A stretch of 64,000 nt of DNA from Amycolatopsis sp. WQ 127309 (GTDB lineage: Bacteria > Actinomycetota > Actinomycetes > Mycobacteriales > Pseudonocardiaceae), in NCBI RefSeq assembly GCF_023023025.1, contig NZ_CP095481.1, positions 496,001 to 560,000 on the forward strand, read 5' to 3'. Below the pieces are notes generated by a model. That model saw only the letters and a list, made by a program, of their open reading frames with translations, had not been told where the DNA came from and made no database searches. The translations under genes were made by a program, and so were the position numbers. Positions within the stretch are counted from its first letter, which is position 1. Every line of letters starts with the position of its first letter. Of the stretch, positions 51,809 through 61,759 are shown piece by piece.

Positions 51809-52202
51809 GCACTTTGCGGAGTCCACAGTGGACTCTCATGGTGAGCGGGAGTCGGCACCGTTGGGCCGGATGGGTGGCCACCGCACACCACCGGTCACCA
51901 CCCGCCACCACCGGCTCCTTCGCGAATCCGCGATCCCGGCGGCCGTGGCCGGAGGAATCGGCAGCGCCCCGCCGATCGGCCGCAGCGATCCGTAGAATTA
52001 CGCCGTGCGCAGCGAAGATCAATTCATGATCGTCGATCAAGAATACGCACCGCCATTCTGGTGAAATCCCGGTTTTGGGGCGCACCAACGCATTGCCACG
52101 CGGTTCGCAGGTCCCTACAGTCACCTGCCTGACTCCGGGAATTATTCACCCGGCTTCTTTGGATTCGGTACATCAACCATCATCTCCGTCAAGGAGCAGG
52201 TC
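51809..52202. other. Gene-free region with a short hairpin
   Basis: 394 bp without a recognisable gene. A 7-bp stem with a CAG loop (GAGTCCA...TGGACTC, 51819-51835) just after the hydrolase stop may act as a terminator. The right end carries AAGGAG at 52191-52196, the ribosome site for the TTG start of the next gene. No other structure was seen. Confidence 0.5.
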
Positions 52203-53216
52203 TTGTTTGGAATCGCCAGGAGCAGCCGGGATCGCGCTCTTCGCGCCACCCTCGCCCTCGCGGCCGCCACCGTCGTCACCCTCGTCACCGGCTGCGGGGC
52301 ACTCGGTTCGACCGATTCGAAAGCCTCTGCGGGCACCGGCCTGGAGAAGACGGCGCTGAAGGTCTCGATCCTGCCCACCACGGACCTCGGGCCGTTCTGG
52401 CTGGCCCAGGACAGCGGCTTCTTCAAGGACGAGGGCCTCGACGTCCAGTCCGTGGTCGCCGCCAGCGGGCAGGCCTCGCTGACCAAAGCGATCTCGGGTG
52501 AGGCCGACATCGCGTTCTCGACCTACCCGCCGTTCTTCATCGCGAAGAGCACCGGCGCCGCCGACATGGAACTGGTCGCCGACGCGACGTCGGTCAACGC
52601 CAAGACCAACGCGATCGTCACCGTGCCGAATTCGCCGGTGAAGACGATCTTCGACCTGGCGGGCAGCAAGATCGCCATCACGGCCAAGAACACCGCGTCG
52701 GATCTGCTCACCCGCTCGGTGATGCAGGACCACGGCGTGGACTTCGGCAAGGTGAAGTGGGTGCTGATCCCGCTGCCGAACATCGCGGCGGCGTTGCAGC
52801 AGGGCGAGGCCGACGCCGCGTACCTGCCGGAGCCCTACATCACGCAGGCCGCCAAGACGGCCGGCGCGATCCCGGTGATCGACATCAACACCGGCGCGAC
52901 CCAGGACTTCCCGCTGACCGGCTTCGGCGCGACGAAGAAGTGGGTGCGGGAAAACCCGAAGACGCTGGCCGCGTTCCAGCGGGCGATGCAGAAGGCCACC
53001 CACGAGGCCACCAACGACCGCGCCAAGGTCGAGCCGCTGCTGGTGCGGTTCGCCAAGATCGACGAGGACACGGCCAAGCTGCTCACCCTGCCGGGCTACG
53101 GGTCGAGCCTGGACTCACGGCGGCTGCAGCGGGTGCCGGACCTGCTGCTGCAGCTCGGCGCCATCCCGTCGCCCATCGACGTGAACACGATGCTCGGGCC
53201 ACAGCCGGGCAAGTGA
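52203..53216 (+). CDS. Solute-binding lipoprotein (sulfonate/nitrate/taurine type)
   Basis: 337 residues. TTG start at 52203 is supported by AAGGAG six bases upstream. Signal with lipobox LVTGC (Cys about residue 31). SsuA/ThiY-like type 2 periplasmic-binding fold: LKVSILPTTDLGPFWLAQDS, GFFKDEGLDV and ALQQGEADAAYLPEPY. It would capture an organic anion for ABC import, but no permease or ATPase gene is adjacent, so it is an orphan or serves a distant system. Confidence 0.85.
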   Translation: MFGIARSSRDRALRATLALAAATVVTLVTGCGALGSTDSKASAGTGLEKTALKVSILPTTDLGPFWLAQDSGFFKDEGLDVQSVVAASGQASLTKAISGEADIAFSTYPPFFIAKSTGAADMELVADATSVNAKTNAIVTVPNSPVKTIFDLAGSKIAITAKNTASDLLTRSVMQDHGVDFGKVKWVLIPLPNIAAALQQGEADAAYLPEPYITQAAKTAGAIPVIDINTGATQDFPLTGFGATKKWVRENPKTLAAFQRAMQKATHEATNDRAKVEPLLVRFAKIDEDTAKLLTLPGYGSSLDSRRLQRVPDLLLQLGAIPSPIDVNTMLGPQPGK

Positions 53217-53261
53217 CGCGGGCCGCTCCGCCCGGGGCGATCTTCGTGGCAGGATGGCCGG

Positions 53262-54476
53262 GTGCCGCCCGAACCCGTTGTGGACCTGCGCGATCCGGCC
53301 ATCCTCGACGACCCCCTGTCCGGCTACGACCGCATCCTCGCCGAGTCACCGGTCTGCTGGGCCCGGCTGCCCGGCGGCGAGGAGGGCTGGCTGGTCACCC
53401 GGAGCGACGACGTCCGCGCCGTGCTCTCCGACCCGGCCGTGCGCAACGATCCCACCGGCCTGCCGGGGGTGGGTGCCCAGACGCAGGAGCAGGCGTTCCT
53501 CGCGCTGGGCACGCCCCCGGAACACCTGCCCTACCTGCGGGCGAGCCTGCTCAGCCTGGACGGTGCCGAGCACACCCGGCTGCGCCGCAGCATCAGCCAC
53601 GCCTTCGGCGCCGCCCAGGTCGCCACGCTGCGGCCCCGGGTGCAGGAGATCGTCGACGAGCTGCTCGACGGCTTCGCCGCGGCGGAGACGGTGAACCTGC
53701 TCGACGAGTACGCCTACCCGCTGGCCATGGCCGTGGTCTGCGAACTGGTCGGGGTCCCCGAAGCCGACTGGGCGGACTGGTGGCGCTGGGGCAAGGTGCT
53801 CGTCGGCGGCGACCCGGCGCAGATCACGCCGACGCTGGGCGAGATGTTCGCCTTCTGCCACGCGCTGATCGACCGGCGCCGCGCCGAGCCGCGCGACGAC
53901 CTGATCAGCCAGGTCGTCGCCAAGGACGACCTGACCGACGTCGACGCCGTGGCCGTCCTGGTGTTCCTCGTGCTCGCCGGGCACGAAACCATGGCGCACA
54001 TGCTGTCCAACGCGGCGCTCGCCCTGATGCGCGACCCCGCCCAGCGGGAGCTGCTGCGTACCGAGCCCGAGCTCTGGCCGGCCGCGGTGCGCGAGCTGGT
54101 GCGCACCGACGGCCCGGTGCAGCTCGCCCGGCTGCGCTACGCCGCGACCGACCTCGAGGTCGGCGGCGTGCGGATCAGCGCGGGTGACGCCGTGCAGGCG
54201 GTGCTCGGGGCGGCCAACCGCGATCCCGCGCAGTTCGCCCACCCCCACGACACCGACGTGCGGTGGCAGGCTCTGTACGGCGGCCGCGAGGGCAGCGTCG
54301 GATTCGGCTGGGGGCCGCACTTCTGCCTCGGCGTCGCGCTGGCGAAGCTGGAAGCCGAGGTCGCGCTGAGCACCCTGTTCGCCCGCTTTCCCGAGGTGTC
54401 CCCGGTGACCGAGCCGGCGTGGGTGCCGTTGCCGCGCGGGCGCCACCGCGTCAACCTGGACGTCCGCCTGCGCTGA
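53262..54476 (+). CDS. Cytochrome P450
   Basis: 404 residues, usual bacterial length. Heme-binding FGWGPHFCLGVALAKLE with the Cys ligand (about residue 350), I-helix LAGHET (oxygen-activating Thr, about 243), and ExxR in RELVR of the K helix. GTG start at 53262. Substrate unknown; no ferredoxin gene beside it. It lies 45 bp after the solute-binding protein on the same strand and may share its transcript. Confidence 0.9.
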   Translation: MPPEPVVDLRDPAILDDPLSGYDRILAESPVCWARLPGGEEGWLVTRSDDVRAVLSDPAVRNDPTGLPGVGAQTQEQAFLALGTPPEHLPYLRASLLSLDGAEHTRLRRSISHAFGAAQVATLRPRVQEIVDELLDGFAAAETVNLLDEYAYPLAMAVVCELVGVPEADWADWWRWGKVLVGGDPAQITPTLGEMFAFCHALIDRRRAEPRDDLISQVVAKDDLTDVDAVAVLVFLVLAGHETMAHMLSNAALALMRDPAQRELLRTEPELWPAAVRELVRTDGPVQLARLRYAATDLEVGGVRISAGDAVQAVLGAANRDPAQFAHPHDTDVRWQALYGGREGSVGFGWGPHFCLGVALAKLEAEVALSTLFARFPEVSPVTEPAWVPLPRGRHRVNLDVRLR

Positions 54477-54482
54477 TCGTCG

Positions 54483-55976
54483 CTACGCCCGCGCGTAAAA
54501 GCCGACCGGCATCGTCACCTCGGCGCTCGACGCCCCGCACTCGAGCATCCACAGCGCCGCGGCGGGCCCGAGGTCCCGGCCCAGTGCGCCGAGGGCGTCC
54601 GGATCGGGGGCGACCGCGCGCGCCTGCGCCACCCCGCGCGTGAACGCGTCCGGGTCCCAGCCGTCCGGGACGGCGTCGCCGAGGCAGCGCGCTCCCTCGG
54701 TCATCGCGGTCAGCTTCGCGGCCGGTAGCGGGTCGGTGACGCCGAGCAGGCCGTGGGTGCGCTCCCCGGCCAGCACCCCCATCCAGCGCGAGGTGTCCGG
54801 CGTCGGGCTGGGTCCGGTCCAGCGGGGGCGCGCGTCCATGTCCGGGAGAGTTTCGGGGACGCCGGACACGGCCCAGCGGCCGGCCCACTCGACGGCCAGG
54901 CCGGGGGCGCTGCGGGTGGCGGGGTTGTGGAAGCGGGCCATGTCCCACCGGGTGCCGACCGCGACGGCGGCGAGGTCGCGGTGCGGCCAGACCCGCGCCT
55001 CCCACCAGAAGCCCCACGGGAACGCCGCCGTGTGGCCCCACCACCAGTCGTCACCCAGCGCCGGGTCGGCGAGCTCGAGCGTCAGGCCGGAGAACGACGG
55101 CGCGCCGTGGCTGGGCCGGGCGACCCGCGGCGTCACCATGGCCGCGAGCGACTCCGGCCGGACGAGTCCGCGGTCGCCGCGGGCGGTGCGCAGCAAGGAC
55201 TGCAGCAGCCGCCCGGCGTCCGCGGCGCTGGTGTGCATCCCGACGCCCGGGTAGGCCGAGGTGCGCAGCGGCGGGCTCGGCACGCACCAGTCGCCGAAGG
55301 CCATGTACCCCGTCGCCCGGTCGGTGCCCCGGCCCGGCGCCCCGGTCGCCCACGGGTTCCGCGTGCCGTCGTCGATGCTCGTGCCGGTCATCCCGGCCGG
55401 GGCGAAGACGTCCCGGTGGACGCGCGCGCCGTAGGCGTCCCCGGTCAGGTGCTCGAGCGCACCGCCCAGCACGCCGACGCCGAAGCTGGAGTACGAGTAC
55501 GGACCCGGCGTCGTCACCAGCGGCAGCGCCCCGCCGTACTCGACCGCGCGCCCGGCTTCGTGGCGACGGCGGACGTAGTCGAGGACCGGTTCGGCCGGCG
55601 CCTCGAACGCCGTGGCCGTGACGATGTCGTTGTAGTAGCCGCCCTGGTGGGCCGCCAGCATGGCCGTGGTGACGGGCGCCGCGCCGGGACCGCGCAGCCC
55701 CGCGGGCAGCAGCGCGTCGATCGGCGTGTCCAGGCCGACTTCGCCCGCCTCGACCAGCTGCATGAAGGCCAGTCCCGTGACGGGCTTGGTGAGCGACCCC
55801 GCCGGCGCCACGGTCTCGGCGGTCATCGGCGCGCCCGCGGCCAGGTCCGCGAACCCGGTCGCGGCCGTGCGCAGCTCGGTGCTCGTCGCCACCGCGACGG
55901 CGACCCCGGGCGTGCCGGTGACCGCCGCCAGCCGCGGCAGGACGGAGTCGAGCGCCGTCATCACATCGTCGAGCAT
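54483..55976 (-). CDS. Serine hydrolase of the beta-lactamase/esterase (class C) family
   Basis: 497 residues. SxxK motif in GSLTKPVTG (Ser 61, Lys 64). The usual Y-x-N is YSYSSFG, i.e. Tyr-Ser-Ser. There is no signal peptide, so it is probably a cytoplasmic esterase/peptidase-like enzyme, not a secreted lactamase. The C-terminal 150 residues (from about 350) are an extra beta/alpha region. Convergent with the P450 gene. Downstream of a TetR gene on the same strand with 56 bp between. Confidence 0.82.
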   Translation of the reverse strand: MLDDVMTALDSVLPRLAAVTGTPGVAVAVATSTELRTAATGFADLAAGAPMTAETVAPAGSLTKPVTGLAFMQLVEAGEVGLDTPIDALLPAGLRGPGAAPVTTAMLAAHQGGYYNDIVTATAFEAPAEPVLDYVRRRHEAGRAVEYGGALPLVTTPGPYSYSSFGVGVLGGALEHLTGDAYGARVHRDVFAPAGMTGTSIDDGTRNPWATGAPGRGTDRATGYMAFGDWCVPSPPLRTSAYPGVGMHTSAADAGRLLQSLLRTARGDRGLVRPESLAAMVTPRVARPSHGAPSFSGLTLELADPALGDDWWWGHTAAFPWGFWWEARVWPHRDLAAVAVGTRWDMARFHNPATRSAPGLAVEWAGRWAVSGVPETLPDMDARPRWTGPSPTPDTSRWMGVLAGERTHGLLGVTDPLPAAKLTAMTEGARCLGDAVPDGWDPDAFTRGVAQARAVAPDPDALGALGRDLGPAAALWMLECGASSAEVTMPVGFYARA

Positions 55977-56032
55977 GATCCTCCTCGTCAGGCCGCCAAG
56001 GATGCCCTAGTCGCGGCCCGTCCGGAAGGTGA

Positions 56033-56596
56033 TCATCCGGTGCGCTTCCCCGCGGTGAAGTGGGGCAGGACCATCTCCACCAGGGCCGCCACGTCGTTGT
56101 CCGCCATGGGTTCGCCGGTCATGCCCATGCGGTGGAGCAGGGTGCCGACGACGACGTCGATGAAGAACAGGACCCGGTTCGCCGGCTCGTCGAGGGCGTC
56201 CTGGAGCGCCTCGCGGTACGGGTCCTGCAGGCGGGCGGCCAGGATCTCGCGCAGGGCCGGGTCGCTGACGGCGTCGCTGAACACGCCCGCGAACGCGTCG
56301 CCCACCCCGGGCTCGGCGATCTTCGCCGCGATCCAGCGGATCGACGACGCCATCAGCTCCACCCGGCTCGCGCCCGTCAGGGGCAGCGGGCCGAACGCGT
56401 CCAGGAGGCAGTCCACGATCAGCTCGCCCTTCGAGGGCCAGCGGCGGTAGATCGTCGTCTTGGCGACGCCGGCCGCGGTGGCGATGCGCTCCACCGTGGC
56501 CGCGTAGCCGAGGGCGTGGACCGTGCGCAAGGTGGCCGCGAAGACCACCTCGTTGACGCCGGTGCGGGGGCGGCCGGGGGGCCGGGCGGAATTCAT
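56033..56596 (-). CDS. TetR-family regulator
   Basis: 187 residues. Helix-turn-helix TVERIATAAGVAKTTIYRRW (about 34-53), TetR_C-type helical domain. Start ATG 56596 faces a large palindrome at 56617-56648 shared with the divergent hydrolase gene, almost certainly its operator. The serine hydrolase lies immediately downstream and may belong to the same regulon. Confidence 0.9.
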   Translation of the reverse strand: MNSARPPGRPRTGVNEVVFAATLRTVHALGYAATVERIATAAGVAKTTIYRRWPSKGELIVDCLLDAFGPLPLTGASRVELMASSIRWIAAKIAEPGVGDAFAGVFSDAVSDPALREILAARLQDPYREALQDALDEPANRVLFFIDVVVGTLLHRMGMTGEPMADNDVAALVEMVLPHFTAGKRTG

Positions 56597-56616
56597 GGCC
56601 GGACGATACCGGTTTT

Positions 56617-56648
56617 CGCTACCCTTGGTATCGATACCTGAGGTAGCG
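56617..56648. promoter_or_regulatory. Palindromic TetR operator
   Basis: A 32-bp two-layer palindrome: outer CGCTACC/GGTAGCG and inner GGTATC/GATACC around the centre, separated by CTT and TGA. It occupies the 77-bp space between the TetR and alpha/beta-hydrolase starts, where it can control both. Confidence 0.8.
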
Positions 56649-56673
56649 TAATTGGCGAAGCGAGGAGAAGCGC

Positions 56674-57627
56674 ATGAGCGAAACCACCTTGGCCCAGCGG
56701 CCGCCCGAGCCCGACTGGTCGGCCATCACCGACGAGGAACTGGTTGCCTACCGCGAGGCGGAGAACCGCGTCCGGGCGTCCGCGGCGGCGCGGGTGATCA
56801 CCGGGGAACCGGATCCCGGCGCCGCGATCGCGTGGCAGGAACTGGCGTTGCCCGGCCGCGACCTGCCGGTCCGGGTGCACCGGCCGGTCGCGGGCAACGA
56901 CGTCCTGCCGCTCGTGCTCCACGTGCACGGCGGCGGCTTCGTGGGCACGGCGGCGCAGTGCGACTGGGTCACCAGCCACGTCGCCGCCCGGCTGCCCGCG
57001 GTCGTCGTCTCGGTCGAGCACCGGCTCCTCGACGCCGTCACCCCGCTGGCGGCGGCCGTCGACGACGGCTGGGACGCGTTGCGGCACCTGCTGGACCACG
57101 CCGGGCCGTGGGGGATCGACCCGGCGCGGACCGCCGTCTTCGGCGAGAGCTGCGGTGCCTTGATCTGCGCGCTGGCCGCGATCCGGGCCGAGGACGCCGG
57201 CCTGCCGCTGCGGGCGCAGGTGCTGGTCAACCCCGCCGTCGACGCGACCGCCACGATGCTCGACTACCCGTCGGCCACCGAGTACGACGGCAGCCCGACG
57301 CTCACCACCGGGCAGCTGCGGCTGTTCCAGCGGCTCGCCGTGCCGCCGGGCGCCGACGCCCGCGCGGTTTCCCCGCTGTACGCCGAAAACCTCGACGGAC
57401 TGGCGCCGGCGCTCGTGGTGGTGCCGACCGACGACCCGGTGGCCGACCACGGCCGTCGTTACGCCGGGCGGCTGCGCGCGGCCGGGACTTCCGTGCGGCT
57501 CAGCGAATACCCCGGCGCCGGGCACGCGTTCCTCAGCATGCCGGGCGTGGCGCCGCAGGCCGGGGCCGCGCGGGCGGAGATCCTCGAGTTCCTCCGCACT
57601 GCCCTCGACGCGGGAGCGGACCGGTGA
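56674..57627 (+). CDS. Alpha/beta hydrolase (HSL-type esterase)
   Basis: 317 residues. Oxyanion-hole HVHGGGFVGT, nucleophile elbow FGESCGALI (Ser about residue 157), Asp in DDPVADHG and His in GAGHAFLSM: the complete triad of the hormone-sensitive-lipase family. ATG 56674 follows GAGGAGAAGCGC. Likely a carboxylesterase induced by its substrate through the divergent TetR. Confidence 0.9.
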   Translation: MSETTLAQRPPEPDWSAITDEELVAYREAENRVRASAAARVITGEPDPGAAIAWQELALPGRDLPVRVHRPVAGNDVLPLVLHVHGGGFVGTAAQCDWVTSHVAARLPAVVVSVEHRLLDAVTPLAAAVDDGWDALRHLLDHAGPWGIDPARTAVFGESCGALICALAAIRAEDAGLPLRAQVLVNPAVDATATMLDYPSATEYDGSPTLTTGQLRLFQRLAVPPGADARAVSPLYAENLDGLAPALVVVPTDDPVADHGRRYAGRLRAAGTSVRLSEYPGAGHAFLSMPGVAPQAGAARAEILEFLRTALDAGADR

Positions 57628-58007
57628 CCCGCACCGAGCGCGGGGCGGCTCGGCCGTCTCGCGCTGAGGACACCTCCGGCGACACAAGCTTGCGCCGCCG
57701 CTGAGCTGGACCGGAGCAGCGCGCTCCCGGCCGTGACGCTGTCGTGGCGGCGGCCTGACCGGAGCGGCCGAGACGGTCTTCACCGGCCGGCTGTTTGACC
57801 GGCGAAGACCGTCTCGCCCCCGGCTTACCCCGCACGGGCCCGGGCGAACCGCCGGTACCCGAAAGAGTTCACCGCACCGGACCAGCGCCCCGCCGTGGTC
57901 CGTCCATTGTGGACGCTCCGGCCGGTTCTGCTGCATTCGGCGGCTGACATGTCCGGTGGACAACGTTGACAGTGGATCAGCAGGTCTGCGTGGACAAGGG
58001 AGTGCGC
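57628..58007. other. Intergenic region with a long terminator hairpin
   Basis: 380 bp without a gene. It holds one strong hairpin (listed separately at 57770-57815) and the ribosome site AAGGGAG just before 58008. Nothing else recognised. Confidence 0.5.
57770..57815 (+). terminator. Long terminator hairpin after the esterase gene
   Basis: GAGACGGTCTTC pairs perfectly with GAAGACCGTCTC (12 bp), with an inner CCGG/CCGG pairing. It lies about 140 bp after the esterase stop. Confidence 0.7.
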
Positions 58008-61000
58008 GTGTTCCGATCACCGTCGCTGAAGCTGATCCACACCCTGGTCGCCGTCGTGACGGGCGTCGCCACGGTCACCGGTGTCGCCGCCGCCCAGGAC
58101 CTCGGACCCCAGCAGGTGGACCAAGCCGTCGTCCAGGACGGGCACGCGCGGTTCGAGGTGCTGACGCCGACGCTGATCCGGCTCGAATACGCGGGCGACG
58201 ACCGGTTCCAGGACCTGACCACCTTCAACGCCGTCAACCGGTCCTTCCCCGCACCGGCCTACACGACCACGGTGACCGGCGGCGTCCGCGAGATCAGGAC
58301 CGCGGGCCTGACCCTGCGGTACCGGCAGAACAGCGGCCCGTTCACCCGCGACAACACGTCGGTGCTGCTCACGACGACGAACGTGACCGTCGCTCCCCTG
58401 TTCCCGTCCTACTGCGCCTTCGGCACGGCCTGCGAAGCCGAAAACGGCGTCCCGGGCGGGTCGGCGGCCACCGCCTACGACCACACCGGCAACACCGGCT
58501 CGGGCTTCCTCGCCGGCTTCACCTCGGTCGGGGCGTCGCTCGCCCAGGACGTCTCGGCGGTGCCGTCGGCCGGGCAGTACCGGCTCACCGTCCGCTACGC
58601 GAACGCCCAGGGCGGCGACGGCCAGACCACCACGCGCACGCTGTCCACCACCGTCAACGGCGCGCCCGGGCCGAAGCTCTCGCTGCCGGCGACGTCGTCC
58701 TGGAACACCTGGGTGACCGCGTCGGTGACGGTCCCGCTGAACGCCGGGACGAACGCCGTCCGGATCGACCGCAAATCCGGCGACTCGGGCAACGTCAACC
58801 TCGACAGCCTCGCCGTCACCACGGCCACCGGGGCCTACCCCGCCGCCGACACCTCGCTGCTCACCACGGCCTACGGCGCCGGCCCCAAGTCCGTGCTCGG
58901 CGGCTGGGACCGCTCGCTGGACAACCCGGAGGCCGTCCCGACGCCGCAGCACCCGGGCCTGCTCGACCGCGACGGCTGGTACCTGCTCGACGACACGCGC
59001 TCGGCGGTCCTCAACGCCGACCGCACCGTCACGGACCGGGCGTCGCACGGCGCGCAGCCCTACCAGGACGGCTACTTCTTCGGCTACGGCAAGGACTTCA
59101 AGCAGGGCCTGGGCGATCTCAACGCCCTCACCGGCGGCACGGCGCTGCTGCCCCGGTCCGCCTACGGCGTCTGGTTCTCCCGCTACTTCGCCTACTCCGA
59201 CAACGACTACCGCACCTCGCTGCTGCCGAAGTTCCGCTCGAGCTTCACCCCGATCGACTGGCTGGTCGTCGACACCGACTGGAAGTCGCCGTCGCAGTGG
59301 AACGGCTGGAACTGGAACACCGGGCTCTTCCCGGACCCGCAAGGGTTCCTGAACTGGACGAAGCAGCAGGGCCTCGCCGTCTCGCTCAACATCCACACGT
59401 CCATCGCGGGCAACGACCCGCGCTTCGCGGCGGCGAACGCCACGGCGGGCGGCCTGATCGCCGACGGCTCGAACTACGTGTGGGACTGGTCGAACCCGGC
59501 GCACCTGCGCTCCTACTTCGACCTGCACAAGCCGTTCGACGCCCAGGGCGTCCGGACGTGGTGGCTGGACTACTGCTCCGGCTGCGGCCGGTCGACGGCG
59601 TCGGACACCGGTGTCGCGCCGGACAACTTCATCAACCAGGCCTACGCCGACCACGCGGCGGCCCAGGGCCTGCGCGGCTTCTCCTTCGGCCGCATCGGCG
59701 GCGCCGAACAGGGCGGCATCCACAGCAGCTACCCGCTCGGCCCGTGGTCGGAGCGCCGCAACACCCTCCAGTTCACCGGCGACACCCCGCTGAGCTGGGA
59801 CATGCTCGCCTACGAAGCCCGCTTCACGCCGGACGAGGCGGCCGCCGGGCTCAGCAACGTCAGCCACGACATCGGCAGCTTCCACGGCGGGCACCTGCCC
59901 GACGACCTCTACGCGCGGTGGCTGCAGCTGGGTGCGTTCCAGCCGATCGACCGGCTGCACTCCGACCACGGCGACCGGCTGCCGTGGGACTACCCCGGCG
60001 CGGCGGGCGACAGCGCGGAGAAGTTCCTGCGGCTGCGCGAATCGCTGGTGCCCTACACCTACACCCTCGCCAAGCAGGCGAACCAGACCGGCGTGCCGAT
60101 CACCCGGCCGCTCTACCTGAATTACCCGGACCAGGACGCGGCCTACACCCACCCGCAGGAGTACCTGTACGGCGACAACGTCCTCGTCGCGCCGATCACC
60201 ACCGCAAGCGGCTCGGTCTCCGCGTGGATCCCGCCGGGCACCTGGACCGACTACTTCACCGGGACCGTCTACACGGGACCGTCGACGGCGACGATCACCA
60301 AGCCGCTGTCGGAGATGCCGGTGCTCGTCAAGGCGGGCGGCGTGGTGCCGCTGCGCACGAACTACGCCGACAACGCCGCCGCGCCGCTCGACCAGCTCAC
60401 GCTGAACGTGACGGCCGGCGCCGACGGGAACTTCTCGCTGTACGAGGACTCCGGTGAAGGCGCCGGAGCGTCGTCGACGACCCGGTTCGGCTGGCAGGAC
60501 GCCGCGAAGACGCTGACGGTCGACGCGGCCGCCGGCACCTCCCCGGCCAAGGCCTACACCCTGCGGCTGGCCAACACGGCCGCGCCGACGGCGGTTTCGG
60601 TCGACGGGCAGCGGCTGCCCGAGACGGCGTGGGCGTACAACGCGCACTCCCGCACGGTCACCGTGACGACGGCGAGCCTGCCGTCGAACGCCCGGCACAC
60701 CGTCACCCTGACCGGCACCGCCGCCGACAACCCGGCGGCGGGCCAGGTGACCGGACGCGGCGGCCTGTGCCTCGCCGTCCACGGCGGCGCGTCGGCCGAC
60801 GGCACGGCGCTGGAACTGGCCGCCTGCGACCACTCGGCGGGCCAGCAGCTCACCCCGCCGAGCGGTGGTGGCACGGTGCGCGTGCTCGGCAAGTGCCTCG
60901 ACCTCGCCGGCGGCTCGACGGCCGCCGGCACGCCGGTCCAGCTCTACACCTGCAACGGGACGGCCGCGCAGGCGTGGAGCCTGACCACGGCGGGCAAGCT

Positions 61001-61478
61001 GCTGAACGCCGGCCGGTGCCTGGCCGCCACGACGGCGGGCGACGGGATGCGCCTGGCCGACTGCGCCGACACCGCCGACCAGGCCTGGCGCTTCCCGCCG
61101 GCGCCGGTCACCGGGCCGGCCGGGCTGTGCGCCGACGTCGTCGACGCCTACCCCGCGTCGGGCAGCGGGGTGCAGCTCTACGGCTGCAACGGCACCGACG
61201 CGCAGCGGTGGTCCGCGCCGGGTGATGCGTCGCTGCGGACGCTGGGGAAGTGCCTCGACGTCGTCAACGCCGGCACCGCGAACACCACCCCGGTCCAGCT
61301 GTGGGACTGCAACGGAAGCGCCGCGCAGCAGTGGGTCGCGGGTGCGGGCGGGGCGCTGCGCAACGTCGGCTCCGGGCGGTGCCTCGACGACCCGGACAAC
61401 GCCGGGAAGGCCGGTGACCGGCTGCGGATCTACGACTGCAACTCCTCCGCCGCGCAACGGTTCGGTTTGGGGTCCTGA
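58008..61478 (+). CDS. Secreted GH31 glycoside hydrolase with CBM and ricin-type lectin repeats
   Basis: 1156 residues from GTG 58008, placed by AAGGGAG upstream and the signal peptide (LIHTLVAVVTGVATVTG). Order: GH31 N-terminal beta domain, interrupted at about 140-270 by a CBM6/35-like insert (AYDHTGNTGSGFLAGF); GH31 barrel with FTPIDWLVVDTDW, nucleophile Asp in WWLDYCSG (about residue 521) and acid/base Asp in SHDIGSFHGG (about 621); C-terminal beta domain; two ricin-B lectin domains (about 910-1156) with repeated CLDLAGG...QLYTCNGTAAQAW. It cleaves alpha-glycosides outside the cell; linkage unknown. The nucleophile motif differs from the usual WxDMNE. Confidence 0.88.
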   Translation: MFRSPSLKLIHTLVAVVTGVATVTGVAAAQDLGPQQVDQAVVQDGHARFEVLTPTLIRLEYAGDDRFQDLTTFNAVNRSFPAPAYTTTVTGGVREIRTAGLTLRYRQNSGPFTRDNTSVLLTTTNVTVAPLFPSYCAFGTACEAENGVPGGSAATAYDHTGNTGSGFLAGFTSVGASLAQDVSAVPSAGQYRLTVRYANAQGGDGQTTTRTLSTTVNGAPGPKLSLPATSSWNTWVTASVTVPLNAGTNAVRIDRKSGDSGNVNLDSLAVTTATGAYPAADTSLLTTAYGAGPKSVLGGWDRSLDNPEAVPTPQHPGLLDRDGWYLLDDTRSAVLNADRTVTDRASHGAQPYQDGYFFGYGKDFKQGLGDLNALTGGTALLPRSAYGVWFSRYFAYSDNDYRTSLLPKFRSSFTPIDWLVVDTDWKSPSQWNGWNWNTGLFPDPQGFLNWTKQQGLAVSLNIHTSIAGNDPRFAAANATAGGLIADGSNYVWDWSNPAHLRSYFDLHKPFDAQGVRTWWLDYCSGCGRSTASDTGVAPDNFINQAYADHAAAQGLRGFSFGRIGGAEQGGIHSSYPLGPWSERRNTLQFTGDTPLSWDMLAYEARFTPDEAAAGLSNVSHDIGSFHGGHLPDDLYARWLQLGAFQPIDRLHSDHGDRLPWDYPGAAGDSAEKFLRLRESLVPYTYTLAKQANQTGVPITRPLYLNYPDQDAAYTHPQEYLYGDNVLVAPITTASGSVSAWIPPGTWTDYFTGTVYTGPSTATITKPLSEMPVLVKAGGVVPLRTNYADNAAAPLDQLTLNVTAGADGNFSLYEDSGEGAGASSTTRFGWQDAAKTLTVDAAAGTSPAKAYTLRLANTAAPTAVSVDGQRLPETAWAYNAHSRTVTVTTASLPSNARHTVTLTGTAADNPAAGQVTGRGGLCLAVHGGASADGTALELAACDHSAGQQLTPPSGGGTVRVLGKCLDLAGGSTAAGTPVQLYTCNGTAAQAWSLTTAGKLLNAGRCLAATTAGDGMRLADCADTADQAWRFPPAPVTGPAGLCADVVDAYPASGSGVQLYGCNGTDAQRWSAPGDASLRTLGKCLDVVNAGTANTTPVQLWDCNGSAAQQWVAGAGGALRNVGSGRCLDDPDNAGKAGDRLRIYDCNSSAAQRFGLGS

Positions 61479-61579
61479 CCACTGCGGCGGCGACCGGCGC
61501 GGGTTAGAATCACACCAAGTCGCGGCACCCCCGGACCCCGGTGGCCGAACACGCACCACTCGCCGATCGGGAGCAGCTG

Positions 61580-61759
61580 ATGAACAGCGTTCAGCACGCG
61601 ACCAGACCCCTCCTCACGCGAGAGTTCACCCGCCGGGCCGCCGGCGCCTGGATCCGCGCGGCCGACGCCGGGCTGATCGACGCCGCCGAGCTCGTCTGGC
61701 TGCTGAGCCACCTGCCCGGCGTTCCGGCCGACCGGACCGGCGCCGAGGTGGACGGATGA
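61580..61759 (+). CDS. Small unknown protein (59 aa) preceding a sigma-like gene
   Basis: 59 residues from ATG 61580 with GGGAG seven bases upstream; a GTG at 61541 would add 13 residues. Helical: RPLLTREFTRRAAGAWIRAA and AELVWLLSHLPG. No recognised family. ATGA overlap with the next gene shows translational coupling, so it may be a partner of the sigma-region-4-like protein. Confidence 0.6.
   Translation: MNSVQHATRPLLTREFTRRAAGAWIRAADAGLIDAAELVWLLSHLPGVPADRTGAEVDG

Noticed and set aside
54483..55976. Antibiotic-resistance beta-lactamase
   Set aside because: No signal peptide, Y-S-S instead of Y-x-N, and extra C-terminal region fit a class C-like esterase better.
58017..61559. Minus-strand 1180-residue open frame opposite the GH31 gene
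   Set aside because: Antisense shadow; the plus frame has GH31 catalytic motifs and lectin repeats.
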